This document shows positions 33,478 through 41,065 of a stretch of DNA of 64,000 nucleotides, one piece after another (position 1 is the first letter of the stretch; the number at the start of each line of letters is the position of its first letter). The translations under genes were made by a program, and so were the position numbers. The stretch is taken from contig NZ_SJJR01000016.1 in NCBI RefSeq assembly GCF_004331455.1, forward strand, positions 1 through 64,000. Direction: 5' to 3'. Under the pieces are notes generated by a model. That model did not search any database, was not told where the DNA came from, and worked only from the letters and a program-made list of their open reading frames with translations. This stretch comes from Micromonospora zingiberis. GTDB lineage: Bacteria > Actinomycetota > Actinomycetes > Mycobacteriales > Micromonosporaceae.

Positions 33478-34785
33478 TCAACGCTCGTCCTCGATGTAGC
33501 GGGGACGAGCGATCATCATGCCCGCACCCGTCTGCACCGCGAGGGCGAGTAGCAGGAAACCGAGCGGCGCCGTCCAGCCTCCGGTGGCCTCGTAGAGGAT
33601 GCCGACCAGCAGCGGCCCCAGCGCCGCGATCACGTACCCCGTGCTCTGCGCGAAGGCCGACAGCGCGACCGTCCCGTCGGCGGTGCGGGCCCGCAGGCCG
33701 ATGGTGGTCAGGATGAGCGGGAACGCCCCCTGGCCGAAGGCGAGTAGCACCACCCACAGTACCGCCGCGTCCCGGGGCGCCAGGGCCAGGCCGAGATAGG
33801 CCAGGGTCGAGGCGGCGGTCAGCGCGAACACCAGCGGACGCAGGCTGCTCAGCCGACCGGCCAGCGTCGGCATCAGCAGCGCGATCGGTACGCCGAGCGC
33901 GGTCACCCCGGCGAGCAGCAGGCCGGCGTCCTGCGGACGGAAACCCGAGTCCCGAAACAGCTGGGCCAACCAGCCCATGATCGCGTACCCGCTGAGCGAC
34001 TGCGCGCCGAAGTAGACGGCCATCGCCCAGCCGAGCCGGGTGCGGGCGGGCCGGACAACCGACCCGCCGGTCGCGGCCCCCCGGGCCGCCCGGCGCGTGG
34101 CGGTGCGGCTGCGCAGCGCCGCCGGCAGCCACGGCAGTACGGCGACCAGCGCGATCCCGGCCCACACGCCCAGCCCCGCCCGCCAGGAGCCGAAGGCGTG
34201 GGCCACCGGCACCGCGGCGGCAGCGGCCACCGTCGTACCGGTGGTCAACGCCATCGTGTACGCCCCGGTGACCAGCCCGGTGCGATGCGGGAAGTACTGC
34301 TTGACCAGCATCGGCAACAGGATGTTCGCCACCGCGATGCCGGCCAGCGCGAGCGCGCTGGTGAACAGGAACACCACGGCCGACCCGGTGACCGCCCGCA
34401 GCACCTGACCGGTGGCGAGCGCAAGCATCCCCAGCACCAGCAGGCGGGGTGCGGACAGCCGGCGGACCAGCCATGGCGTGACCGCCCCGAGCCCGGCGAA
34501 CGCGATGGTGGGCAGGGTGGTGACGAAGCCGGCCATCGTGCCGGAGAGCGCCAGGCCGACGCGTACCTCGTCGAGCAGGGCGCCAAGGCTGGTGACGGCG
34601 GCCCGCAGGTTGAGCGCGACCAGCAACATCCCGGCCAGCACCAGCAGGCCGCCACTGGCACGCGGTGCCGGCGCGGTGGGGTCGAGCGTGGGGCGTTCGC
34701 CGGGTGTGGCCTGGGCGGCCGGGGTGGTCGACCCGTCGGCGGTGGTGGTCGGAGCAGCGGGGGTGCCAGCGGGTGACGGGGGCAT
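33478..34785 (-). CDS. MFS transporter, CynX/NimT type
   Basis: About 435 residues with 12 predicted transmembrane segments after a proline/threonine-rich 50-residue cytoplasmic start. The N-A-x-x-x-L-x-x-E-V and loop R-R-x-S/R pattern suit the cyanate/nitroimidazole-type (CynX/YeaN) group. Start ATG at 34785 lies seven bases after TAGGTT (minus strand, 34793-34798), a leaderless promoter. Divergent from the GntR gene, which probably controls it. Confidence 0.82.
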   Translation of the reverse strand: MPPSPAGTPAAPTTTADGSTTPAAQATPGERPTLDPTAPAPRASGGLLVLAGMLLVALNLRAAVTSLGALLDEVRVGLALSGTMAGFVTTLPTIAFAGLGAVTPWLVRRLSAPRLLVLGMLALATGQVLRAVTGSAVVFLFTSALALAGIAVANILLPMLVKQYFPHRTGLVTGAYTMALTTGTTVAAAAAVPVAHAFGSWRAGLGVWAGIALVAVLPWLPAALRSRTATRRAARGAATGGSVVRPARTRLGWAMAVYFGAQSLSGYAIMGWLAQLFRDSGFRPQDAGLLLAGVTALGVPIALLMPTLAGRLSSLRPLVFALTAASTLAYLGLALAPRDAAVLWVVLLAFGQGAFPLILTTIGLRARTADGTVALSAFAQSTGYVIAALGPLLVGILYEATGGWTAPLGFLLLALAVQTGAGMMIARPRYIEDER

Positions 34786-34792
34786 GACCTCG

Positions 34793-34798
34793 AACCTA
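34793..34798 (-). promoter_or_regulatory. Leaderless-type -10 element (TAGGTT)
   Basis: On the minus strand TAGGTT ends seven bases before the ATG at 34785 of the MFS gene. Confidence 0.5.
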
Positions 34799-34824
34799 CA
34801 ATCATGGGATGAATTCCGGCGAGA

Positions 34825-34834
34825 GGTTGTAACC
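34825..34834. promoter_or_regulatory. Candidate GntR operator
   Basis: GGTTGTAACC has GGTT/AACC arms around two bases, close to the FadR-subfamily pattern TGGTnnnACCA, directly before the gntR start and 30 bases from the MFS -10. Confidence 0.3.
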
Positions 34835-34835
34835 A

Positions 34836-35519
34836 GTGCCACCGTCAGTTGATTCCGCCCCGGTGCCGCCCCGGGGGCAGCGGGTCCGGGAGACGATCAC
34901 GCAGCTACGTCAGCGGATCCTGGCCGGCGAGTGGCCGGTGGGCAGCCGGATCCCGACCGAGCCACGGCTGGTCGAGGAGCTGGGCGTCGGGCGCAACACG
35001 GTGCGCGAGGCGGTCCGGGCCCTCGCGCACGCCGGTGTGCTGGAATGCCGGCAGGGCTCCGGAACGTACGTCGTCTCCACCGACGAGTTGGCCCCGGTGG
35101 TGGCCCGCCGGCTGACCGACGACCGGATGGCCGAAGTGATCGAGGTACGCCGCGCCTTCGAGGTGGAGGCGGCCCGGCTCGCCGCCCGACGGCGTACCCC
35201 CGAGGATCTGGCCGCACTCGACGGCGCGCTGGCCGCCCGCGAGGCGGCCTGGCGCGGCGGCCGGGTCGCCGAGTTCGTCGAGGCCGACGCGGCGCTGCAC
35301 ACCACGGTGGTCGCGGCGGCGCACAACAGCATGCTCGCCGAGCTGTACGCCTCCATCGGCGCCGCCATGCGCAGCACCGTCACCCAGGCGATGGGGGACG
35401 CCCTGACGCCGGAGCGCCACGTCGACCACGCCCGGTTGGTGGCGGCGATCCGGGCCGGCGATCCGGAACTCGCCGCCCGGGAGGCCGGCGCGTTCCTGGA
35501 GCCCGCGCCCGGGGCATAG
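34836..35519 (+). CDS. GntR-family (FadR subfamily) transcriptional regulator
   Basis: 227 residues: winged helix at 15-80 (G-S-R-I-P-T-E-P-R-L-V-E-E-L-G-V-G-R-N-T, then V-R-E-A-V-R-A-L) and a C-terminal FCD-type all-helical ligand domain. The start GTG is preceded by GAGAGG. It is divergently paired with the MFS transporter, which is the expected target. Confidence 0.9.
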   Translation: MPPSVDSAPVPPRGQRVRETITQLRQRILAGEWPVGSRIPTEPRLVEELGVGRNTVREAVRALAHAGVLECRQGSGTYVVSTDELAPVVARRLTDDRMAEVIEVRRAFEVEAARLAARRRTPEDLAALDGALAAREAAWRGGRVAEFVEADAALHTTVVAAAHNSMLAELYASIGAAMRSTVTQAMGDALTPERHVDHARLVAAIRAGDPELAAREAGAFLEPAPGA

Positions 35520-35559
35520 GTTGTCCCCCGACGGAAAACGGGACACCTCGGGAGTGCGG

Positions 35560-36021
35560 ATGCTCAAGGGCTTCAAGGACTTCATCATGCGCGGCAACGT
35601 CGTCGACCTCGCGGTCGGCATCGTCATCGGCGCCGCGTTCACCGGCCTGGTCACGGCCTTCACCAGCTCGTTCCTCCAGCCGATCATCAACCTGATCGGT
35701 CAGGGCCCCGCCGGTGACGGTGCCCAGTTCTCGCTGGGGACCAACAACCCGGTCACCTGGGGCGCCTTCCTCAACGCGCTCATCACCTTCCTGCTCACCG
35801 CCGCCGCGCTGTACTTCCTGGTGGTGTACCCGATGAACCGGCTGGCCGAGCGGCGTCGCCGGGGTGAGGAGCCGCCGCCGGCCGCGCCGAGCGAGGAGGT
35901 CAAGCTGCTCACCGAGATCCGCGACGCCCTGGTCGCCGCCGGCCGGACCACGCCGGCCCAGCAGCGCGGCGCGCTGGACGACGTACTCGGCCGCCGGGAG
36001 GAACCGCCCACCGGGCGCTGA
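35560..36021 (+). CDS. mscL: Large-conductance mechanosensitive channel MscL
   Basis: 153 residues. N-terminal K-G-F-K-D-F-I-M-R-G-N-V-V-D-L-A-V-G-I amphipathic helix plus TM1, a periplasmic loop (P-V-T-W-G), TM2 (A-F-L-N-A-L-I-T-F-L), and a long C-terminal helix bundle with the R-R-R-R-G-E-E-P-P-P linker. It releases solutes on hypo-osmotic shock. ATG at 35560 has GGGAG 8 bases before it; the longer frame from 35521 is not supported. Confidence 0.95.
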   Translation: MLKGFKDFIMRGNVVDLAVGIVIGAAFTGLVTAFTSSFLQPIINLIGQGPAGDGAQFSLGTNNPVTWGAFLNALITFLLTAAALYFLVVYPMNRLAERRRRGEEPPPAAPSEEVKLLTEIRDALVAAGRTTPAQQRGALDDVLGRREEPPTGR

Positions 36022-36039
36022 ACCCGGCAAGTGCACATT

Positions 36040-36066
36040 GGCCCCTGCGGGAATCCCGCAGGGGCC
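36040..36066 (+). terminator. Hairpin terminator after mscL
   Basis: Perfect 12-bp stem GGCCCCTGCGGG (36040-36051) with 36055-36066, 3-base loop, 18 bases after the stop codon. Confidence 0.8.
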
Positions 36067-36074
36067 GCACCAAC

Positions 36075-36090
36075 TCGAACACATGTTCGA
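36075..36090. promoter_or_regulatory. LexA (SOS) box, perfect consensus
   Basis: TCGAACACATGTTCGA fits the actinobacterial LexA consensus TCGAACRNRYGTTCGA at every position. It abuts the -10 TAGAGT and lies 12 bases before the ATG at 36103. Confidence 0.85.
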
Positions 36091-36096
36091 TAGAGT
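36091..36096 (+). promoter_or_regulatory. -10 element TAGAGT adjoining the SOS box
   Basis: It is six bases before the ATG at 36103, so the transcript is probably leaderless and LexA-blocked. Confidence 0.55.
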
Positions 36097-36102
36097 CCCG
36101 GC

Positions 36103-36336
36103 ATGGAGCAGCGAAAGCACTGGTGGAACGGGAAGTGGGGACGGCTGGCCCGACGGGACGTCTTCCTCCGCACCGACGCCGACCGGTGGTACGTCGAGCA
36201 ACGGGCCGGCGGCGCCGAAGGCGCCTCCCGCTTCTACCACTACGACACCCTGGAAGAGGCCGAAGAAACCATCCGCGCCCTGCTCCACCCCGCCGACCCC
36301 TGGCGCGAACTCTCCCCCCGCCCCAGCACGAGTTGA
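36103..36336 (+). CDS. Small SOS-box-controlled protein (77 aa), function unknown
   Basis: 77 residues, highly charged, beginning M-E-Q-R-K-H-W-W-N-G-K-W-G-R. It contains the D-V-F-L-R-T-D-A-D-R-W-Y-V-E pattern seen in small actinobacterial proteins of unknown function. The promoter carries a perfect LexA box, so induction by DNA damage is expected. The frame ends at a TGA inside the left arm of palindrome P3 (36332-36392), which has thus defined its C-terminus (P-R-P-S-T-S). Confidence 0.75.
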   Translation: MEQRKHWWNGKWGRLARRDVFLRTDADRWYVEQRAGGAEGASRFYHYDTLEEAEETIRALLHPADPWRELSPRPSTS

Positions 36337-36392
36337 TCAAGAAGTTTGCGTCGCGGATCGGGCCGGATGTGGACGCAAACTTCTTGATCAAC
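36332..36392. repeat. Palindromic repeat P3 (TTGATCAAGAAGTTTGCGTC family)
   Basis: Perfect 21-bp arms at 36332-36352 and 36372-36392 around a 19-base loop. Arm: G followed by TTGATCAAGAAGTTTGCGTC. Same architecture as P1 and P2 but a different stem. Confidence 0.9.
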
Positions 36393-36444
36393 GCGCGCTG
36401 GGGGGTGGGGTTTAGGGGGAACGGGGGGTGGGAACCGCTGGGGG

Positions 36445-36819
36445 ATGGAGCAGCAGGGGACCGATCAGCAGGGGACCGTCTCGCGGGTGACCACCGGGAT
36501 GCGGGTGGTCGACGCGGCCGGCATGGACGTGGGCACCGTGGACCTTGTCCAGCGTGGTGATCCCAACGCGGTGACGGTGCAGGCACCGACCGCCGATCCG
36601 GGCGGCAGCCTGGACGAGTTGATCGAGTCCGCCGCTGCCGGGGAACCGGACGTGCCCGCCGACCTGGCCGCCCGGCTGCTGCGTACCGGCTACCTCAAGG
36701 TTTCCACCGACCTGGTCCCCACCGGCGCCGTCTACGTACTCGCCGACCAGATCGCCGGCATCTCCACCGACCAGGTCCTGCTGAACGCCCTGGCCGCCGA
36801 CCTTCCCGCCGAGGACTGA
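36445..36819 (+). CDS. Conserved hypothetical protein, PRC-barrel/DUF2171-like
   Basis: 124 residues. Residues 15-45 (G-M-R-V-V-D-A-A-G-M-D-V-G-T-V-D-L-V) look like the beta-barrel start of PRC-barrel or DUF2171 domains, and a similar I-S-T-D-Q-V pattern ends the protein. No signal peptide or membrane segment. Start ATG follows GGGGG with short spacing. Eight bases separate it from the convergent benE. Function unknown. Confidence 0.65.
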   Translation: MEQQGTDQQGTVSRVTTGMRVVDAAGMDVGTVDLVQRGDPNAVTVQAPTADPGGSLDELIESAAAGEPDVPADLAARLLRTGYLKVSTDLVPTGAVYVLADQIAGISTDQVLLNALAADLPAED

Positions 36820-36826
36820 CCCCCGC

Positions 36827-38110
36827 TCAGGGCAGCGCAGTCGGCTTGGCCGGGTCACCGGCATCCTGATCAACTCGCTGGGTGGGCGGGTCGGTCGGGG
36901 TGGGGCTGGACCGGCGGTGCCGTTCGAGAAGCGGAGGGCTGGGCAGGCGACGCCTAAGCCGCGGACCGGTCCGGCGGAAGAGGAACAGCATCAGGCAGCC
37001 GGCCACCAGGCCCCAGAATGCGCCACCGATACCGGCCAGGGAGACGCCGGAGGCAGTGACCACCAGAGTGACCACGGCCGCTTCCCGAGCCTGCGGGTCA
37101 GCCAGCGCCGAGGCCAGCGCGGTGGCCAGCGCGCCGAGCAGGGCCAGCCCGGCGACCGCCTCGATCAGCACCGGCGGCGCCCAGCCGACCAGGGTGGTGA
37201 CCGCACCGGCACCCAGCCCGAGCAGGGCCAGGCCGACTCCGGCGGTCACCGAGGCGATCCACCGACGCTCCGGGTCCGGGTGCGCGTCCGGTCCGGCGGC
37301 GAGGGCGGCGGTGATGGCGGCCAGGTTGACCGCGTGCCCACCGGCCGGCGCGGCGGCGATGCTGGCCAGCCCGGTGGCCCGTAGCGCCGCGCCGAGGGGC
37401 GGCCGGTAGCCGTAGCCGACCAGTACGGCGGTGCCGGGTACGTTCTGCGCGGCCATGGTCACCAGGAACAGCGGCAACGCCAACCCGATGATGGCCGGCA
37501 GGCTCCACTGCGGCACGGTCACCTCGATCACCGGACGCAGTCCGCCCCCACCGCCGGCCGGCGTGCTCAGCGCGATCGCCCCGGCCGCCACCACCAGCGC
37601 CCCGGGCACCGCCCAAGGTCGGGCGAAACGGTGCAGCACCAGCCAGCAGAGCAGCACCGGGGCGGCCAGCAGGGGAACCTCGACGAGCGCGCGGACCGGT
37701 GCGGTGCACAGTGGCAGCAGCACCCCGGCGAGCATCGCCCCGGCGATCGGCTTGGGAATTGCCGCGACGGCCCGGCCCAGCACCGGGAAGAGCCCGGCGG
37801 CCACGATCAGCAACCCCGAGACGAGGAAGGCTCCGACGGCGACCGGCCAGCCTCCGGGCATCGGGCCGGTGGCGATCAGCAACGCCGCGCCGGGCGTGGA
37901 CCAGGCCACGCTCAGCGGCAGCCGGTGACGCAGGCCGAGCCAGGCGGCGCAGAGGCCGCACGCCACGCAGAGCACGAGCAGCCCGGAGGCCGCCTGGGTC
38001 TCGGTGGCCCCGGCCGCCCGCAACCCGGCCAGCACCACGGTGAACGAACTGGCGAACCCGACCAGCGCGGTCACCACACCCGCCAGCACCGGTTGCATCC
38101 GACCCGCCAT
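36827..38110 (-). CDS. benE: BenE-family (benzoate/H+) transporter
   Basis: 427 residues with about 12 hydrophobic segments. The N-terminal G-F-A-S-S-F-T-V-V and the P-G-G-W-P-V-A-V and Q-N-V-P-G-T-A-V-L motifs identify the BenE family of proton-coupled aromatic-acid transporters. No benzoate catabolic genes are nearby, so the substrate is uncertain. It is divergent from an XRE-cupin regulator, the usual arrangement. Confidence 0.85.
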   Translation of the reverse strand: MAGRMQPVLAGVVTALVGFASSFTVVLAGLRAAGATETQAASGLLVLCVACGLCAAWLGLRHRLPLSVAWSTPGAALLIATGPMPGGWPVAVGAFLVSGLLIVAAGLFPVLGRAVAAIPKPIAGAMLAGVLLPLCTAPVRALVEVPLLAAPVLLCWLVLHRFARPWAVPGALVVAAGAIALSTPAGGGGGLRPVIEVTVPQWSLPAIIGLALPLFLVTMAAQNVPGTAVLVGYGYRPPLGAALRATGLASIAAAPAGGHAVNLAAITAALAAGPDAHPDPERRWIASVTAGVGLALLGLGAGAVTTLVGWAPPVLIEAVAGLALLGALATALASALADPQAREAAVVTLVVTASGVSLAGIGGAFWGLVAGCLMLFLFRRTGPRLRRRLPSPPLLERHRRSSPTPTDPPTQRVDQDAGDPAKPTALP

Positions 38111-38124
38111 ACCCCACCTCGATC

Positions 38125-38140
38125 GTTCCGTTTACGGAAC
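38125..38140. promoter_or_regulatory. Candidate operator between benE and the XRE gene
   Basis: GTTCCGTTTACGGAAC: 7-bp perfect arms GTTCCGT/ACGGAAC with a 2-base centre, in the 54-bp divergent gap. Confidence 0.6.
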
Positions 38141-38164
38141 AGGAATGTGTAGCACCATAGCGGG

Positions 38165-38770
38165 ATGCCGCAGCCACCACCATCAGGCCCCCCGCCGGTC
38201 ACCCCGGAGGCGGACACGGATCCCTCGGCGATCGGTCGCCGGGTCCGCGCCCTGCGTGCGGCCCGCGGCATCTCGCTGTCCGCGCTGGCCCGGCAGGCAG
38301 GGGTGGGCAAGGCGACGCTCTCCGGGCTGGAGAACGGCACTCGCAACCCCACCCTGGAGACGTTGTACGCGATCACCGCGCACCTCGGCGTACCACTGAC
38401 CGCCGTGCTCTCCGGGCCGACGACCGGGCCGACCGTACGCGGGGCGGCGGTCAGCGCCACCCTGCTGGAGGTGTTCGAGGACTCCGACGCCACCTACGAG
38501 CTGTACCGGATGCGGGTGGCACCCGGACCTGGCCAGCTCTCCCCCGCGCACCAGGCCGGGGTGACCGAACACGTCACCGTCTTCACCGGAGTGCTGCGCG
38601 CCGGCCCGGCCGACGAGCCGCTGACCGCCGCCGCTGGCGGGCACCTACGCTGGACCTCCGACGTGCCGCACGTGTACGCCGCCGTCGGCGACGACGAGGT
38701 GACCGCCAGCCTGCTCCTGCGCTACCCCCGGAGTAAGGAAGGGCACCTTATTAACGCCTCGCGCAGATAA
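38165..38770 (+). CDS. XRE-family regulator with C-terminal cupin domain
   Basis: 201 residues. A Cro/C1 helix-turn-helix spans about 20-75 (I-G-R-R-V-R-A-L-R, then V-G-K-A-T-L-S-G-L-E-N-G-T-R-N-P). A cupin domain (about 105-190) binds an effector. It probably represses benE and itself through the palindrome at 38125. The last 12 residues (S-K-E-G-H-L-I-N-A-S-R-R) come from half of a dispersed repeat, so the original end was near residue 189. Confidence 0.88.
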   Translation: MPQPPPSGPPPVTPEADTDPSAIGRRVRALRAARGISLSALARQAGVGKATLSGLENGTRNPTLETLYAITAHLGVPLTAVLSGPTTGPTVRGAAVSATLLEVFEDSDATYELYRMRVAPGPGQLSPAHQAGVTEHVTVFTGVLRAGPADEPLTAAAGGHLRWTSDVPHVYAAVGDDEVTASLLLRYPRSKEGHLINASRR

Positions 38771-39022
38771 GAGCGACCGGCAATAGGCCGACACGTCCTG
38801 ATAGCCAGCCCGCCACCCAGGGCGGGGAAGATCTTGGTACGAATCTGCCCCTTGAGGGGCGCACTCGTACCAAGATCTCGGATGCCTTGGCGTGGCAGCG
38901 AGCCTGCCAGATGGTTGCCTGGGGTCAGTGACGGGCCCCTGGGCATGTGCCCGGCCGCTCGACCTCCCGCTGCGTCACCACCACCAATTGCCGGCCGCTC
39001 TAAAGGGCCCCCTCCTAACAGC
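38735..39022 (+). repeat. Dispersed ~57-bp repeat split by ~230 bp
   Basis: The first half (AAGGAAGGGCACCTTATTAA then CGCCTC, 38736-38761) ends the XRE gene. A second-half-like segment (AAAGGGCCCCCTCCTAACAG) lies at 39002-39021. The intervening DNA contains palindrome P2. No gene is recognised in 38771-39076. Confidence 0.6.
38829..38878. repeat. Palindromic repeat P2 (GATCTTGGTACGA family)
   Basis: 14-bp perfect arms AGATCTTGGTACGA (38829-38842) and complement (38865-38878), with an inner GCCCCTTGAGGGGC hairpin in the loop. Confidence 0.9.
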
Positions 39023-39076
39023 TCAGCCCGCGCCGCAGCTCAGCTGGGCCGAGCAGGCGCGGCTGGAGGCAGCGGC

Positions 39077-40099
39077 TCAGCCGTCTCGGGCGGCGGCCGG
39101 GGCGGCGAGTCGCTGCCGTACCGCCCAGAGCGCCGCCTCGGTACGCGAGGCCGACCCGGTCTTGCGCAGCAGGTTCGACACGTGCACGGTGACTGTCCGT
39201 ACCGAGATGCCGAGGACGCGGGCCACCTGCTTGTTGGACATCCCGGCGACCAGGCAGTCGAGCACCTCCATCTCCCGGCCGGTCAACTCGGCGCGCAGCA
39301 CAGGAGCGGGAGCGGGAGGAGTGGGCTCGGGCGGGGCGAGCAGGGTGTCGGGATCCTGCCCGGCGTGCGCGGCGAGCAGTTCGGTGAGGGCGTACGGGTT
39401 GCCGCCGGTGTGCTGCCAGACCTGGTGCGCCAGCCGGGGGTCGGCAGGCGGACTGGCGTACACCTGGTTCAGGATCTCGGCGACCTCGGCCGGGCGCAGC
39501 GGCCCGAGATGCTGGCGCACCACACCGCGGATCCCGCAGAGGCGGGCCAGGGTGCGGCCGGTGAGGGCGGGTGCGACCGCGTGCGCCGCGGGCCTGGTCG
39601 CCACCATCAGCAGGGCCGGCAGCCCGTCGGCGGTGGCCAGTTCGCCGACCAGGTTTAGGCTCGCCGGGTCCAGCGCGTGCAGGTCCTCCACCACGAGCAC
39701 CGCCGGGCCGGCACCGACCAGCGCCCGGACGGTACGCACGGCCAGCCGGAGCAGGGTGCCGGGGGCGTAACGCTCACGTGGCGCGGTGGGTTGCTGGGCG
39801 AGCCAGGCCAGCGCGTCGCCCGGAAGATCGAGTCGGCTGGTGTCGCGCCCGCACAGTACGGCGGCCAACCAGTCGTACGGGGCGGGACTGTGCACCCGGG
39901 CGGCGCCGCTGAGCACCACCTCCGGCCGGGGTGTGAACCCGTCGAGGGCGGCGGCGACCAGCAGACTCTTCCCTACACCCACGCCTCCGGTCACGACGGC
40001 GACGGCTGGTGACCGGCGACGACCGCCGACCACGGTGGACCACGCGCGGTCCAGCTCAGCCAGCTCACCGGCGCGCCCGACCATGGACACCGGCAACAT
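39077..40099 (-). CDS. LuxR-family regulator with AAA-type ATPase domain
   Basis: 340 residues. Walker A is at 38-45 (G-G-V-G-V-G-K-S) with Walker B V-L-V-V-E-D near 145. The C-terminal LuxR helix-turn-helix (about 275-330) has L-T-G-R-E-M-E-V-L-D-C-L and S-V-R-T-V-T-V-H-V. It is shorter than LAL/MalT regulators and lacks the TPR-rich arm. ATG at 40099 has TAGGGT six bases upstream (leaderless type). A 7+7 bp palindrome overlaps that -10, suggesting autoregulation. Confidence 0.85.
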   Translation of the reverse strand: MLPVSMVGRAGELAELDRAWSTVVGGRRRSPAVAVVTGGVGVGKSLLVAAALDGFTPRPEVVLSGAARVHSPAPYDWLAAVLCGRDTSRLDLPGDALAWLAQQPTAPRERYAPGTLLRLAVRTVRALVGAGPAVLVVEDLHALDPASLNLVGELATADGLPALLMVATRPAAHAVAPALTGRTLARLCGIRGVVRQHLGPLRPAEVAEILNQVYASPPADPRLAHQVWQHTGGNPYALTELLAAHAGQDPDTLLAPPEPTPPAPAPVLRAELTGREMEVLDCLVAGMSNKQVARVLGISVRTVTVHVSNLLRKTGSASRTEAALWAVRQRLAAPAAARDG

Positions 40100-40105
40100 T
40101 CCTCA

Positions 40106-40126
40106 ACCCTACGCAGTAGTGCGTAG
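40106..40126. promoter_or_regulatory. -10 element and overlapping palindrome of the LuxR gene
   Basis: TAGGGT on the minus strand (40106-40111) ends six bases before the ATG at 40099. CTACGCA/TGCGTAG (40109-40126, 4-base centre) overlaps it. Confidence 0.5.
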
Positions 40127-40161
40127 AGACGCGGGAAGGGTCTTCTTGGCAAGCTTGTCCC

Positions 40162-40881
40162 ATGACGCTGATCCTCCGCTCGGCCATCCTCAACGACATC
40201 GGCCTGGTTCGGACCAACAACGAGGACTCCGCGCTCGCTGGCGAGCGCCTCGTCGCGGTGGCCGACGGCATGGGTGGGCTGCCCGCCGGTGAGGTGGCCA
40301 GCGAGATCGTCATCCGGATCCTGGACGAGCTGATCCCGCCGACCACCCCGGATGCCGCCGCCGACGCGCTGCGCGCCGTGGTGAGCACGGCCAACCAGCG
40401 CATCCATGCCGCCATCGCCGCCGATCCGGCCCGCGACGGCATGGGTACGACGCTGACCGCCGGCCTGCTCGCCGCAGACACGCTGGTGCTGGCCCAGGTC
40501 GGAGACTCCCGCTGTTACCTGCTTCGGGAGGGTCGACTGTGTCAGTTGACCCGCGACGACACCTTCGTGCAGGCGCTTGTCGACCAGGGGACGCTGACGC
40601 CCGACCAGGCCCGGCACCATCCGCAACGTTCGCTGGTGACCCGCGCGGTGCAGGGCGCGGACGCGCCGCCGACGATGGGGATGTTGACGGTCGCCGCCGG
40701 TGATCGGCTGCTGCTGTGCAGCGACGGGCTCTCCGATTACGTGGCCGACGACGCCATCGCCGCCACCTTGGGCCTGCATGCCGACCGCCACCAGTGTGGC
40801 GAGCAGTTGGTCAAGCTCGCCCACCAGGCGGGCGCGCCGGACAACGTCACCGTCGTGATCTCCGACGTGGTCGCCGGCTGA
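40162..40881 (+). CDS. PP2C-type Ser/Thr protein phosphatase
   Basis: 239 residues, catalytic domain only, without the transmembrane tail of PstP. Motifs: V-R-T-N-N-E-D-S (16-23), V-A-D35-G-M-G-G, V-G-D-S-R-C-Y, L-L-C-S-D-G-L-S-D and D-N-V-T-V-V, which bind two Mn2+/Mg2+. It probably counteracts Hanks-type kinases. It is divergent from the LuxR gene. The stop codon lies inside a 24-bp tandem repeat that continues past the gene. Confidence 0.92.
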   Translation: MTLILRSAILNDIGLVRTNNEDSALAGERLVAVADGMGGLPAGEVASEIVIRILDELIPPTTPDAAADALRAVVSTANQRIHAAIAADPARDGMGTTLTAGLLAADTLVLAQVGDSRCYLLREGRLCQLTRDDTFVQALVDQGTLTPDQARHHPQRSLVTRAVQGADAPPTMGMLTVAAGDRLLLCSDGLSDYVADDAIAATLGLHADRHQCGEQLVKLAHQAGAPDNVTVVISDVVAG

Positions 40882-40953
40882 GGCTCCGGCGTGATCGCCG
40901 GCTGAGGCTCCGGCATGGTCGCTGGCTGAGGCTCCGGCGTGGTCGCTGGCTGG
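40866..40953 (+). repeat. 24-bp tandem repeats at the 3' end of the phosphatase gene
   Basis: Units at 40866, 40890 and 40914, and a partial fourth at 40938, of the form CGTGGTCGCCGGCTGAGGCT then CCGG. The first unit contains the TGA stop; the others are near-copies outside the gene. 40954-41030 shows nothing else. Confidence 0.9.
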
Positions 40954-41032
40954 AAGGTAGGGAGTTCCGGCGGACGAGCCGGGCCCAGGCCGGGCGGCAT
41001 GGCCGGAGCCGCTGCGCGCGGCTAGGTAGTTG

Positions 41033-41048
41033 TGCCATCTAGATAGCG
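41033..41048. promoter_or_regulatory. Candidate PadR operator (imperfect)
   Basis: GCCATCTAGATAGC is a near-palindrome around ATCTAGAT, about 6 bases before the -10 of the padR gene at 41066. Confidence 0.35.
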
Positions 41049-41052
41049 CCAC

Positions 41053-41058
41053 TAGGGT
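41053..41058 (+). promoter_or_regulatory. Leaderless-type -10 element (TAGGGT)
   Basis: TAGGGT ends seven bases before the GTG at 41066. Confidence 0.5.
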
Positions 41059-41065
41059 TCGGCGG

